A stretch of 64,000 nucleotides of DNA from Syncephalis plumigaleata (taxonomy: Eukaryota > Zoopagomycota > Zoopagomycetes > Zoopagales > Piptocephalidaceae), in contig JAIXMF010000004.1 in the NCBI GenBank assembly GCA_025201365.1, forward strand, positions 62,001-126,000, read 5' to 3'. The position numbers and the translations under genes were made by a program. Below are positions 47,395-59,439 of this stretch, piece by piece. Below the pieces are notes generated by a model. It saw only the letters and a list, made by a program, of their open reading frames with translations. It was not told the DNA's origin and ran no database searches. How positions within the stretch are numbered: the first letter of the stretch is position 1; each line of letters starts with the position of its first letter.

Positions 47395-50300
47395 CTAACA
47401 GCAGCAGCAGTAGCAATAGTAATAAAGTATATTAGGATTCCATTCCTTCTTACGCTCTAGCGATTGTTTCTGTACCAGTGCGTAGTATAGACCCTTGTTA
47501 CGTAGCAGTTCGTTGTGTTTTCCGTGTTCGAGAATGCGACCATCCTTGAACACGTAAATGATATCGGCATCTTGAATAGTCGACAAACGATGCGCGATAC
47601 TGATGGTGGTACGGCCAACTGCCGCACGATCTAACGCCTCCTGCACGATCTTTTCCGACTCGGTGTCTAGAGCGGAGGTGGCCTCGTCGAGTAGTAGCAA
47701 ACGTGGATTGCGGATAATGGCACGCGCAATGGCAACACGCTGCTTCTGACCACCGGACAATTGCGAGCCACGCTCACCAACTCCCGTGTCGAATCCATCG
47801 GGCAATGACGAGACAAAGTCGTAGATGTTGGCATCACGCGCTGCTTGATGAATCTCCTCGATAGTGGCATCTGGCTTGCCATAGGCGATATTCTCGGCGA
47901 CCGACATGTCGAATAGCACCGGCTCTTGACCGACTAGAGCGATCTCCGAGCGTAACTTGGACAGTTGCCAGTCGCGTGTCTCGAGGCCATCCACGTTGAC
48001 CTGACCCTTTTCCGTGTCGTAGAAGCGTTCAATGAGTCCGACCATGGTGGACTTACCGCAACCTGATGAACCGACCAGAGCGATCGTCTTACCTTGTGGC
48101 ACTGTAAGGTCAATGCCACGAAGTACCTTGACGTTCTTACGAGCTGGATAACGGAAGTGAACTGACTCGGCCGTAACTTCACCGGTGAATTTGTCGGCAA
48201 CCTTACCGTTTGGATCGGTGGGATCGATCTCCGAGACACGATCTAGCAGCTCGAAGATTTCCAGCGCGGCAATCTTTGCTTTAGCAACATCGGGAGCGAA
48301 ACCGGAAGCCTGACTAACAGCAATGGCCGAGAAGATAACGCAGAACATAACCTTGAACGTCTTCTCTACGTCGTATTCACCGTCGAGAACGAGACGAGAA
48401 CCGTAGTACAAAGCGACCGATTGAATGAAGAAGGAGAGACATTGAGAGGCGCCGAAGGTGATGGCTGACACTAGAGCCGAACGAACAGACATGGCGTGTG
48501 GACCCTTGATGGCGTCATTATAAAGTGCGATGAAGGTGTCTTCACGACCGAGCGAGGCAACGGTACGAATATTCTCCACGGCTTCACATGCCACTGATGC
48601 CGAGCTCTCGTAGGCTTTCTTGGTCTTCTTGTTCAGGTCGAACTGCATACGTACGTTCAACATGTTGGCTATACCAAGGGCGGGTACACAGGCCAATACA
48701 ACGAGAGTTAACTTCCAGCCGTACGAGAAGGCCAGTGCCAAACCGACAATCATTGTAGTGGCCACTTGAACGAATGTACCGATAACACGACCTGCAATAC
48801 CATTGACCATTTCCGCTTCCGTTGAGAGTTTCGCGCATAAAACACCGGTGCTATTGAGACGATCATCGAAGAAGCCCATTTCTTGACGAAGCATGGCGGC
48901 AAAGGTAAGTTTACGAATACGATGGACAAGATGCTCGCCACTAATGATGAACATGCCAATACGGCAGAATACAGCAAAGAAGGTGGCGATACCCAAGACG
49001 ACAAACATCAAAGCCCAGAAATTGGCGTCCTTACGCATTTGTGCGAAATCTGGATTCATAAGTGCCTTGAGTACTTCCGAGAAAATAATAGCGAATGAAG
49101 GCATGATAGCGCCGTCGACCATGGCACCGATAAGTGCGGGGATAATGTAACGGAACTCTGGTCGATTCAAACGCATAACACGACGGAATGGAGTTGCTTG
49201 CTTGCTGCGTTCCTCGCGTAAACGTTGACGAATCTCCTCGACATCTCTTTCCGACATGACGGTATCCTTGGTTTTGGCGTAGGTTAGCTGTTTGGTGAGC
49301 GGCTGTTCAACATCGAGTACCACGGCATCGGGATTAACCGGTCCTTCATCGTCGGAATCGACCTTATCACTACCACCGCCCAATGATGGCTCTTGCGCGC
49401 GGTCATTGTCCTTTTCAGTACGCAGCGTTGTGCTTGAACCAAGTTGGCGTACAAGCCATTACGAGCGATTAATTCATCGTGCTGACCGGTCTCGTAGATC
49501 TTGCCACGATTCATGACGACAATCTTGTCAGCATCGCGAATGGTCGACAAACGATGAGCAATGACGATAGTGGTACGTCCACTGGCTGCACGATCCAACG
49601 CGTCCTGCACCAGCTTCTCCGATTCCGTATCCAAGGCCGATGTCGCTTCGTCAAGCAGTAGAATGCGTGGATTGCGTACTAGAGCGCGTGCAATGGCGAT
49701 ACGTTGTTTCTGGCCACCAGAGAGTAGGGCACCCTTCTCGCCGACTAGTGTATCGTAACCCTTTGGTAGTGACATAATAAAATCGTGTACATTTGCATTA
49801 CGACAAGCTTCTTCCACTTGTTCCTGAGTGGGTTCATTGGCATCGCCATCGCCATAGGAGCATCCCCAGAGAATGTTCTGCTTAATCGTGGTCTGGAACA
49901 AGATGGGCTCCTGACCTACTAGACCGATATGACGACGCAAGTGACGTAGATTGATATCTTGAATGGGAATGCCGTCAATCTTGATCGAACCAGTGTCTGG
50001 ATTGTAGAAGCGTTCCAATAATGAGACGATCGTCGATTTACCACTACCTGATGAACCGACGAGAGCGACAGTCTGACCTGATTTAATATCGAGATTGTAA
50101 TCACGTAGAATCTGTACATCGGGGCGTGATGGATACGAGAAGTTGACATCGCGAATCTCGATGTTGCCACTGATGTTATCGGGGAGTAGACCACCATCCG
50201 CACGATAGTCGATCTCTGAGGCACGATCAATAACCGAGAAGATCTTGAAAGCGGCACCCTGGGCAGTTTGTACGGCACTCATAGGAGTGGCCGCCATACC

Positions 50301-51694
50301 AATGGTCATGGTACCGATAATCAAGGCGAAGAACACGTTCAACACTTGTTGCACGTTCATCTCTCCAGCTTCAATTTGCTTCGAGCCAAACCAGAAGCCG
50401 AGACCGTAAGAAAAGAAGAGCACACACAACATGACACCGACGGACAAACCGACGGCGTAACCCTTCTTCTGGCCCTCTGTCAAAGCCATATCCAACTTGG
50501 ATTCGTAACGACGTACTTCACGCTCTTGTGCACCGAATGCTGATACTGTCTTGACACCCGATAGCACCTCCTCGGCCACGGCACCAGCCTTGGCGTAAGC
50601 ATCCTGACCACCCGTTACAGACTTGGTTACAACACGACCCATAATGGCACCGGCTGTGGCGAGTACAGGGAAGACGCAAAGCAATACGAGGGCCATCTTC
50701 CAACCTTTAACGAAGGCAAGAATGAAACCGGCGAGGAAAGTGCAAACAGATTGAATGATAATGCCGACCTTCTCCGAGATACCCTCTTGCACTAGGTTGA
50801 CATCGCCCGTGATACGCGAGGTAAGATCACCGGTGGATGTAGCGTCGAACCAGGCAATCTCCTGTCGAATAATACTGGCGAAATAGCGTCGACGTAATTC
50901 CGACGTTTGATTCTCGCCCGAAAGCATCCACATCGACTGTTGCAAATAGGCGACGATAAAGGTGACCACGCCGAGAATGACAAAGTAGATGACGTACAAT
51001 TTGACGTCATGATCGAAAGTATCACGATGCTGAGCGGTCGTACCTCCTGGTAGCAACGCGGTGGCACCATAATCGGTGAACGTACTCATTAAACTAGAGA
51101 AAATGATTGTCATTACAGGCATGGATACGCCAAGTGCTGCCGAGGCTATTATCGCGACTAGGATGTAGAATTTGTCAGCCGGTGTTGCAAATCGGAATAA
51201 TTGCATGAACGTGACTTTGCCATAGGTTTCCTCCTTCTTGTCTTTCTTAGCATCCTCGTCATCCTCGTCATCGTCATCTAGATTTTTGTTCTTGTTACGA
51301 AGACGTTCGAAGAAGCCTTGCTTGGCACGTTCCTCCTCACGTTTCTTGCGACGCTCCTCACGAAGGCGACGAGCCTCACGAGCCTCAGCCATTTTCATAG
51401 CAACGACCTGATCCTCCGTGAGCATGGCAGAACCGGTAGATTTCGCGGTAGCCGTCTTCTTGAGATCTTTCATCGGGAAATCTTGCGGTGTGCGGTTGTT
51501 GTTGCTGTTGTTGTCCGTGGAGGAACGACCATCTTCCGTGCTATCGGTAAATCACCACCTTCAGCACCATGATGATACTGATTGTTCTGTGGTACCTCGG
51601 TCATTTCCTCGACCACCTCTTCGGATACGACAACACGACGAGTGCCGGATGGAGTTGACGCGGCGGTATGATGATTAGTGTCGTTTTCTGACAT
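47395..51694 (-). CDS. ABCB (P-glycoprotein-like) full ABC exporter
   Basis: A full-length ATP-driven exporter of the MDR/Pgp type, intronless, 1433 residues once two missing bases are allowed for (near 51547 in the N-terminal tail and near 49428 in the linker). Order: acidic and Lys-rich cytosolic head, membrane domain 1, NBD1 (Walker A GSSGSGKST, signature LSGGQKQRIAIARA, Walker B ILLLDEATSALD), charged linker, membrane domain 2, NBD2 (GSSGCGKST, LSGGQKQRVAIARA, LLLLDEATSALD). Each membrane domain shows about six spans. Both ATP sites look intact, so both halves are probably active. Substrates could be lipids, xenobiotics or a mating peptide; the sequence does not tell. The last residues (YYYCYCCCC) are encoded by a GCA/GTA microsatellite running into the stop. 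Confidence 0.95.
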
Positions 51695-54019
51695 GATAAT
51701 GACGGCGACGATAATAATCGATAATGTAGGAGATCAACTAGTAAATAGAAAGGAGAATAAAGATAATCAATTACAATGACCGATAGTGTGGGAGGAAGCC
51801 AAGGAAAATGTATCCGCAAAATTATGCGTAACTGTGAGTATTTATCATTCCCAGAGTTCTCCAGAAAACAAATAAACAAACAAAGATAGGTAGACAGATA
51901 GAGTAAATAACCACTCACGTGCGTGTGCGTATATGTGTATGTGTGGATATTTAACTTGCTATTACTATTACAAGTATATTACTATTATTGTTGTTACTAA
52001 CACGATACAATCAAGCCAATATCGGTATTTTGTGTGATTATACCTATAAATAGCTTGTAGTAGATAATAATGACGATGATAATAATAACAATAATATAAT
52101 ATAGTATATAGTATAGTATAATATAATAGCAAGAAATGAAAGAGAATTAAGAGAGTGTTATATGAAAAAGTGTGTGTGTGTTTGTGCTTGTAGAAATAAG
52201 CAATAAAAGAGATAGGAAGGAAAGAAGAAAGAAAGAGAGAAGAAAGAAAGAAGCGTAAGCAAAAAAATGCCGCGCTAAAGGCGAAAGCCGGTTTTCAATG
52301 AAGTATCACAACAAAGATGGATAAACACAGAGCCTGGAGAATATGCACCAGTTAAAGAGCGGACTAGTATCGTTTTAGTAGTAGACACTAATAAATAGCC
52401 CAATAGAGAAAGAAAGAGGGTAGAGAGAGTAGAGAAGCAGTGTAAAAGACGTAAGACAAAGTAGTGAACGAAGGAATAATGAAACGATAAGGAATGCGCC
52501 TATACCAATGTTGCTACAATAAGTGTATCTGAATACTCACACACATTCATTAACTCACACAAATGTATAAGTAATTAATCACGTACACAGATAGTGAGAG
52601 AATGAGAGATAGAAGATATAGAGAGAATGAACGAATGAACGAATGAATGAATAAGGAGAAACACACCAGTGTATAATACGATAGATACGGTTTACACTTG
52701 AATGCTGGAGATGATACGTTCCTTTTACTCGTACGAGCGAACCTTTTTAAGTTGTAGATGATCTCCGGTGTCCCTGTAGTGGCGTGAGTTCATTCGATGC
52801 TGAGTTAGACGTGCTGATTGGCGCTGATGCTTTCACTACGACATTGTTCACTATGGAGACAGGAGACAAGCCAAGACTAGTTGACCTCTAAAGAGGGTAA
52901 TCGCCCGTGAATATTGCAGTCCTATTCTGATGTCGCACATCAACACACATTCATATTTGCCTGAGTGTCTGAGTGTCTGAGTGAATATGTGTGTGTGCGC
53001 GTATACGCGATATCGGATTAATGTAATTTAGGCATGGTACACACGTACACACATACAAAGTTGGCAATTTGTCCGTTTCCCCGTTTAGATGTCCGAAAGA
53101 AATCACGGATAAACCGATAGTGGCTAAATCCACCAATCAGTTACATGTGGCCATGTATGCATCTACGTATAACGCGTGTAGACAATGGCGTTATATTCCC
53201 AATCAACACGCATAAAATAGAACACCGAGTTTCCATTGTGAACTTGCGTGAGTACAATGTGTACACGCTTGTCAATAAATGTGTGTCTACTCAGTAGATA
53301 TAATTATTAAGCAAGATAATCACGACAAGGGAATTACTACATAGTGACTACTACTAGTACTACTACGCCACACATGTATATCGAGTAACCTAATAGCTAT
53401 ACCCAATATCCTGGTGTACAAGTCGGGCAAATTGACATCATTTATCCGAACTATTAATACTGTCTATTACTTATTATGAGTTTATTCGGTTTATACATGT
53501 ACGTGTGTAGAACAGGAGATATCGGTTAATTCATACTTGTACAATATTCTGGATACATGTTAGAAAGAGCGAGACGCCGAATAAATGAGTTAGAAAAAGG
53601 TGTACACAAGATTAGAGTGGCTGAGTCATTCTGTATTCATTCCACATCATCATCGGTCGTCGTCGTCATCATCATCATCATCATAATGAGATGGTTATTG
53701 TTAAATGACATTCTCGGCTTATTTCTTCTTCTCTTCTTCTCTTTTAATATTCATGACGTAATTCATTTTGAATAAACTCATATACGATACATCATTCTAA
53801 GTAAATAGTTTAATAATTTCAAAAGATATACAAATAATCACATGATAGTTCATTGATCGTCTTACTTGACACTACACTTCGCAGTCCCAGTAAACGGAAT
53901 TGACGGTGTTTTAAATAACATCCTGTTTGCTAGATATTATTTATTATGCGGGGTCACTATCGTGATCTAATCTAAAACAACACAATCCATAATAACAGCA
54001 ACTACTATAAATACACTAG
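51695..54019. other. Upstream region of the ABC transporter gene and 3' flank of the protease gene
   Basis: 2.3 kb without a supported gene. The minus strand is pyrimidine-rich from 51695 to about 52700 (many GAAAGA units on plus), consistent with a long leader or promoter of the transporter. CA/GT tracts lie near 52940-53060. A plus-strand frame near 53557-53775 lacks supporting features. Confidence 0.45.
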
Positions 54020-55480
54020 TCAGTAGAGTGACCACGCGAATGAATAAACAATGAACCATCCTATAACCATATTATAAAAGTAATAGTAATAGTAAGAATG
54101 AGAATGAGAATGACCATAGACTAGTGGTGATATACGTGTTGCCGTGTTGGCCTGAAAGGATCGAACCATTATTTTACTATCATGTCGACCTCCCCCGTCC
54201 ATATCCACCTCGTCTGGCATCGTGTTAATATCGACACCATCTCCACTAATATCGGCGAGTAACTCGCTGGCTGCTATACCGGTCACCTCGAGAATAAATC
54301 CGATATAGGCTTCCAGTCGAGTGTAGACACCCACCATACCTGTTACGCCACAATCGGGTATACCACCTAGTGTGTTCGCTCCGTAACTAGTGATACCTAC
54401 GAGTACCCAGCGCGCGGAACTACCGTAGAGTGATGGCACTTTATTAGATCCTCCTCCTCCTGATCCTTGATTTTTATATACCATTTCCTCGGTAGGCGGT
54501 ACAGGTGTGGCCGATCTAATATGCGTACGTGGTGCATTGGCGCGTACGAGTAATGGACCGCCCGAATCGCCGAAACACGTATCATGACCGTCACCTCTAC
54601 CCGCGCATAATAAACCCTTAAGATGATCGTGTATATCAGGAATCGCTTGTACACATTGGTTAGGATCCGATGGCCACAAGGGAACGGAACGAAGTCCTGT
54701 CGTTCTATCATTATTCTCGAGACGACCCCAGCCAACGGCCATATAAGGCCCGGTAGGAATGGGTCCATCGGGTGGCCATAAACGAATGGCGCGAAAGATG
54801 GCATTCTCGAATGAGGAATCGGCCGGCTCGTTGTCTGAATTGATAGGAATTGGCACTGCCAAATGTACTAGGCCTACATCGCCCTAATATTGAAATAGAT
54901 GAGCTATTGCTATTATGAGTATTAGTAATAGTCTAGCAATAGTTACCCGAGTCACAGTGGAATTCATTAGGAATTGAGGTGATGCCACGATTCTATCAAC
55001 GGAATACACCCTTGAATCATTGGTGGCCCAGCCCACCGTGATTGTAAGTTGTTCAGGCGATATCATATTATTATCACCATACGATGTACTATCGCCATGA
55101 TGATCATTCAATTTATCAATAAAACCTAATGCATTCGTAATTGAATTAGTATTCTAATGAATGTTCTCTACATTACAGTATCATCACTTACAATGTGCAG
55201 CGGTTAGAATCCATTGCGAGGACAGGATAGATCCGCCACATATGACTCGACCATTCTTGCGCAATTTAATGGCAAATGGAAATGCACCGGTTGCGGCTAA
55301 GGTACCTCCCACCAATGCCTTACCATTATCAGGCCTTAATATACCCGCACCATGCGTGGTATGCGGTGTTGTCGATGGTAAGGCATCAGCGGCGCCATTA
55401 TACGACCATGGCATAAATAGTGGTAAGCACCACACACCAATGACGATTAGAAATATCCGTTTAATCCAACTACTAATCAT
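54020..55480 (-). CDS. Trypsin-like serine protease (S1A), secreted or anchored
   Basis: Exons 55192-55480, 54947-55125 and 54020-54883 join in phase to 443 residues. A signal peptide or anchor lies at about residues 8-26 (IFLIVIGVWCLPLFM). The mature start is close to LVGGTLAATGAFPFAI. The triad is visible: His in LTAAHCF (split by the first intron), Asp in GDVGLVHLAVP, Ser in CFGDSGGPLLV. A long insertion with Pro/Gly/Ser (RSATPVPPTEEM to GSGGGG) interrupts the strand after the catalytic Ser. The C-terminal extension has an acidic patch, a His/Ser/Tyr microsatellite-coded stretch and a hydrophobic end (NMVIGWFIVYSFAWSLY) that may anchor it. No frame break. Trypsins are uncommon in most fungi and are linked with animal or fungal hosts in some lineages. 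Confidence 0.9.
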
Positions 55481-56110
55481 TATAGTAAGTGGAAATTGAC
55501 GACCAAGACTTATGATAATAATGTCGTAGATTAATATTAATGTATATAATATAAATGAATAAATATAAAGGTTGATCTACACTGTAGTAGAGTAAAAGGT
55601 GCAAGCAGTCAAATTGTGCTATAATGTATCGTTCTAGCGTCACTAGCCGATGTTGTTGCAAAGTGACGTTGTTACATAATCTAATATCTATATAATAGGA
55701 CTGCGCTTCTTCTAAGCGATGATAGAATAAAAAGGAAATGCACACACCCAACGCACAGTGGTTGTATTCGAGATGCGACGAGTTAATGAACGGACAAAGG
55801 AAATAATCAGTAGAATTATAGTAGAATACGAATATGACGGAGAATTAGAGGCAGTGTGTAATTACGATGACAAGGATAAGAACAAGGATAAGGATAAGAG
55901 ATGTCAAAAAAGGGGAATGCAAGTGTAGAACCGCATGGTTAAAGATGTCCTATATATACGCACGCACGCACGCACGCACGCACGCATTCGAGTGTATGTG
56001 TGTGCATGTCGTATACATTTATATGCACGCGCAATCATACATAAACAATAGTACATGTCGTTTATTTATTTGTTTATTTATTTGTTCGTATTAGATTCCT
56101 ATAGGATTAT
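55481..56110. other. Upstream region of the protease gene
   Basis: No gene seen. A CACG/GCAC microsatellite (55958-55986) and a TTTA run near 56060-56084 lie close to the hydrolase 3' end. Confidence 0.5.
55958..55986. repeat. (CACG)n microsatellite
   Basis: About seven tandem CACG units. Confidence 0.95.
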
Positions 56111-57414
56111 CTATAGCTTATACGTTCTTTGTTCATTTCCATTCAGTGTAAACGATGATTCCTCAGGTGATACTTGCATCCACTCTTCAATCCATCGACA
56201 CATTGCCTCTTGCATGTCAGTATTGACGACATGTTTGACATTAGGATAAATATTGACACGTAGACATCCGTGTTTTGACGATGCCCCACCATCTTGCTCA
56301 ATTGTCGTGTCAACAATGGCAGCATTACACACGGCACGTAATGGATGACAGTGCCATTATTATTATTACTATTACCACTATTAACTAGTGTCTCGTGTAC
56401 TTCATCAGGTGATATATTCATACGATCTTTGAGTGCTTGAATAAACGGTTGATTAGAGGCGCAACTAACAATATCATCGTCTTCACCGTGTAACACCATG
56501 ATCCATCGATTGGAGAGTGGACCTTGTGCATCGTTTCTAGCGTGAATGACTCGATCGATATGATAGGTGGCATCATACTGTGCCATTTGATTCAGAACAT
56601 CACGCATCTTCCATTCCGGTACGTGTAGATCCTTTAGCATGTCCGTGTACCGCTGATGCAAATTACCACACCCAATGGCTACAATACCCATTTGAATTCG
56701 AGGATCTAGGATAGACGATCATATGTCATTGTCATTGTTATTGTCATTGTTATTGTCATCATAGAATGTCTAACCTTCAGCTAATGCCATCGATGTAATA
56801 TGTCCACCCAATGAAATGCCACCTACTGCCCAACGGCGAACGGGTTGTCCCAATGTAGTGGGCAAGAGACTGATGATCGTTTTAATCTCATTAAGTGCTA
56901 GATAACTAATTGGCAATCGATGATTAGGAATGCTCAATGAATAGACGACGATGAATGATCTCTACTTACATACAACCCCACATATCGAGTCCATGATCTA
57001 TATTACCCTGTGCCCATGATAGATTTCTAGAGGCATCCTTTAGTCGTCCGCCATGATTAGGTAGATCGAATGTAATTACAAGTAGATTGCCAGTGGCCGT
57101 TCTCGATGAATTACCGGCAATCGCCAACGCTCTACACTTTTTACTGATTACTCTCTTGCTTTCTATCAACGCGTAATCAACATTAGTCTATCATTGTATG
57201 TAATCAATAGTAGCAATTGCTTACGTTCTCTACCATGAATAAATATCAAGACATCAATTGGTTTGTTGCTAGTAGCACTCTCACTGATATTCGATATGTC
57301 CTCTGGTTGTGCAGCTATACCGAGTACGTTTAATATATCATTTGGCCCATAGACGTCCAGTTCTAGTCCGCAGAAATGGAGTAATGCCTGAGTAATGTGA
57401 CAAGGTTCAGTCAT
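56111..57414 (-). CDS. Alpha/beta-hydrolase (esterase-like)
   Basis: Exons 57225-57414, 56970-57162, 56775-56905 and 56111-56705 join in phase; with one added C near 56344 the product is 369 residues. The fold is marked by VLIFIHGRE (oxyanion region), LLVITFDLPNHGGR, the nucleophile elbow GGISLGGH (catalytic Ser), the acid in VLHGEDDDIV and the His in VKHVVNTDMQEAMCRWIEEW. The strand-turn and DLPNHG pattern resembles esterases and peptidase-like hydrolases acting on small esters. There is no signal peptide, so it is probably cytosolic. The substrate is unknown. Confidence 0.85.
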
Positions 57415-57578
57415 TGTAGTGGCGTATACGTTCAATAAGCAATAAGAATAATAAAGATGGAATGAAATACGAATAGAAATGAATTTCGTATAGAGTGGTA
57501 ACATATTTTGTAATGTGAACAATTCCAGAAAAGATATCACTGAAGAGAATTGATTATCTTTTTATTAATATAGTACAA

Positions 57579-59279
57579 TTAGGCTGATGGTCCTACAGTC
57601 TCGTTCACGGTAGTAGTATGAAGAACAGGCTCAGCACCAGCAAAGAATGTCTCATCAGGATCTATTACGCTGTAATGGCAATTAGTAATCCATTATTACT
57701 ACTATTACTATCGCATACTTACTCGGCCATATCTGGATCGTATCTGGGTGGACTCTCCATCATTACGGCACGATTTGACTCCAAATGATTTGTTAAGATA
57801 TTGTAGAAATCATCATCATCATCTACATTGATATTGATATTCATGTAAATTTACCAATACATACATATACACTTATATATACGCATTTGTAATACTCTAT
57901 ATGATCCTACCTGGAAACATATCATCACTACCTATGGATTCCGATGGTGCATCGAGTACCGCGACATTAGGTGCACTAGGCACATTTAACGAGTTGGATC
58001 GTCCAATAGTTGGTTTTAATGGTACAGCAATTGGATTACCTACAATGTTATTATTAACGTGGTTACTATCATTCATCATGCTATCCTTTGTAGGAGTATT
58101 TGATAAAGCAATTACATACTTTGAACTGGATTCTTTATGGTCTCTTGTGAATTCTCTCTAATGGCTATTCTTTTACTTGATCGACGAGCAGTTGCTAATC
58201 GTCGAGTTGACGGTGATGTAACAGCAGCCACAGGTGTCGATGTTGACTGATTGTTACCAGTATGACTAGTTCCATTAGTACGATGTCGATTCTCTATATT
58301 GTTATTACTATTATTACTATTAGTATTAATGTTGTTGTTGCTTTTGGCAGTGGCATATGGATGTGATGCCTGTCTAATAGAATTTGAATGTGGTCGTGGT
58401 GCCGATATACGTTGTCCACCATGAAATTGAAATTGATAAAGACTTTCCGGCTTAATATCTTTTGGCTAATAGACTATTAGTATTGATAATAACATTTCAT
58501 AATACGGGTATAATACAAACAGATTAAACTTACTTTAGCTGAAGGCATACGTGCTACAGCGCGTAAATATTTTTATCATATAGGCAATTGCCTAATACAT
58601 TGCCGAATCCACGTAAGGCTCGTTTAAGCCCATCGGTTACCGCCTCCTTCTTAGCCTATCATATCGTATTGATTAGATAAGTGTATATGTTAAACACAGA
58701 TGTGCTTAGCAATATTCATACTTTTTCTAGGGCCATGCCTTTACTTTTCATGTTTTCTGCTACTCCAAATCCTACATCCTATATAGTTCATTATACTATG
58801 TATTAACTCTCTCCCTGTATAAGCTCTATAACGCGTAGATATTACCTCATGATGTGTGCCATTCTTGATAGTTACTCGTACAACGGCCGAGACCCCACAG
58901 ATACACGACCGTTAGCCTCATCCATCTACGTATATTTGTAAGCAATAACTCCATTATTCGTTGTAATATAGCAACTTACATAGTCCACGGTTATACTACC
59001 AAGTGAAGACGACCAGCCGTCAAATCCCCAAATGTCATTAGCTAGGTTGATTGCCTTCCAACCTTCAATATAATGCAATTTGACTACATATACATACATA
59101 CATACATATATGTTTATGTTAACAGATTATACCCTTCACTGAACAAGTCATTACGCGACTATCCTACCTCCACCGCCGTTACTTCTACTTGCCACGCAGT
59201 CAGAGGCTAGATAACGACTCAGTTGCAGTCCTAGTTCCTCTCGTTCTTCCTCTTTAAACGGAATATTCCCAAATGACAT
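57579..59279 (-). CDS. RAD52: RAD52 homologous-recombination mediator
   Basis: RAD52 anneals single strands and loads RAD51 at DNA breaks. Eight exons (59168-59279, 58980-59062, 58846-58925, 58722-58778, 58534-58655, 57911-58465, 57723-57822, 57579-57669). The N-terminal annealing domain is textbook: [50 protein letters not shown] and [20 protein letters not shown]. The C-terminal half is Asn/Ser/Thr-rich with a basic stretch ([12 protein letters not shown]) and an acidic end (YDPDMAE), as in fungal homologues where it binds RPA and RAD51. Three single-base losses are evident near 58895 (G run), 58571 (A run) and 58121 (A run); with each restored all phases close and the product is 400 residues. 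Confidence 0.95.
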
Positions 59280-59439
59280 GATGATAACAATTGAAAGGAA
59301 AAAAACACGCACAAATCAAAATTGGTAAACACAAGGGACAGAAAAGATTGAAACAAGCAAGCGAAAAATCTTTTTAATAAATGCACGTCGTCTTTGTCAT
59401 TATGAGATGGCTCATAGCATCACACAAACACAAGTATGC

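Noticed and set aside
53557-53775. Plus-strand frame of 72 codons
   Set aside because: Contains an ATC microsatellite and poly-Leu/Phe; no homology or splice evidence.
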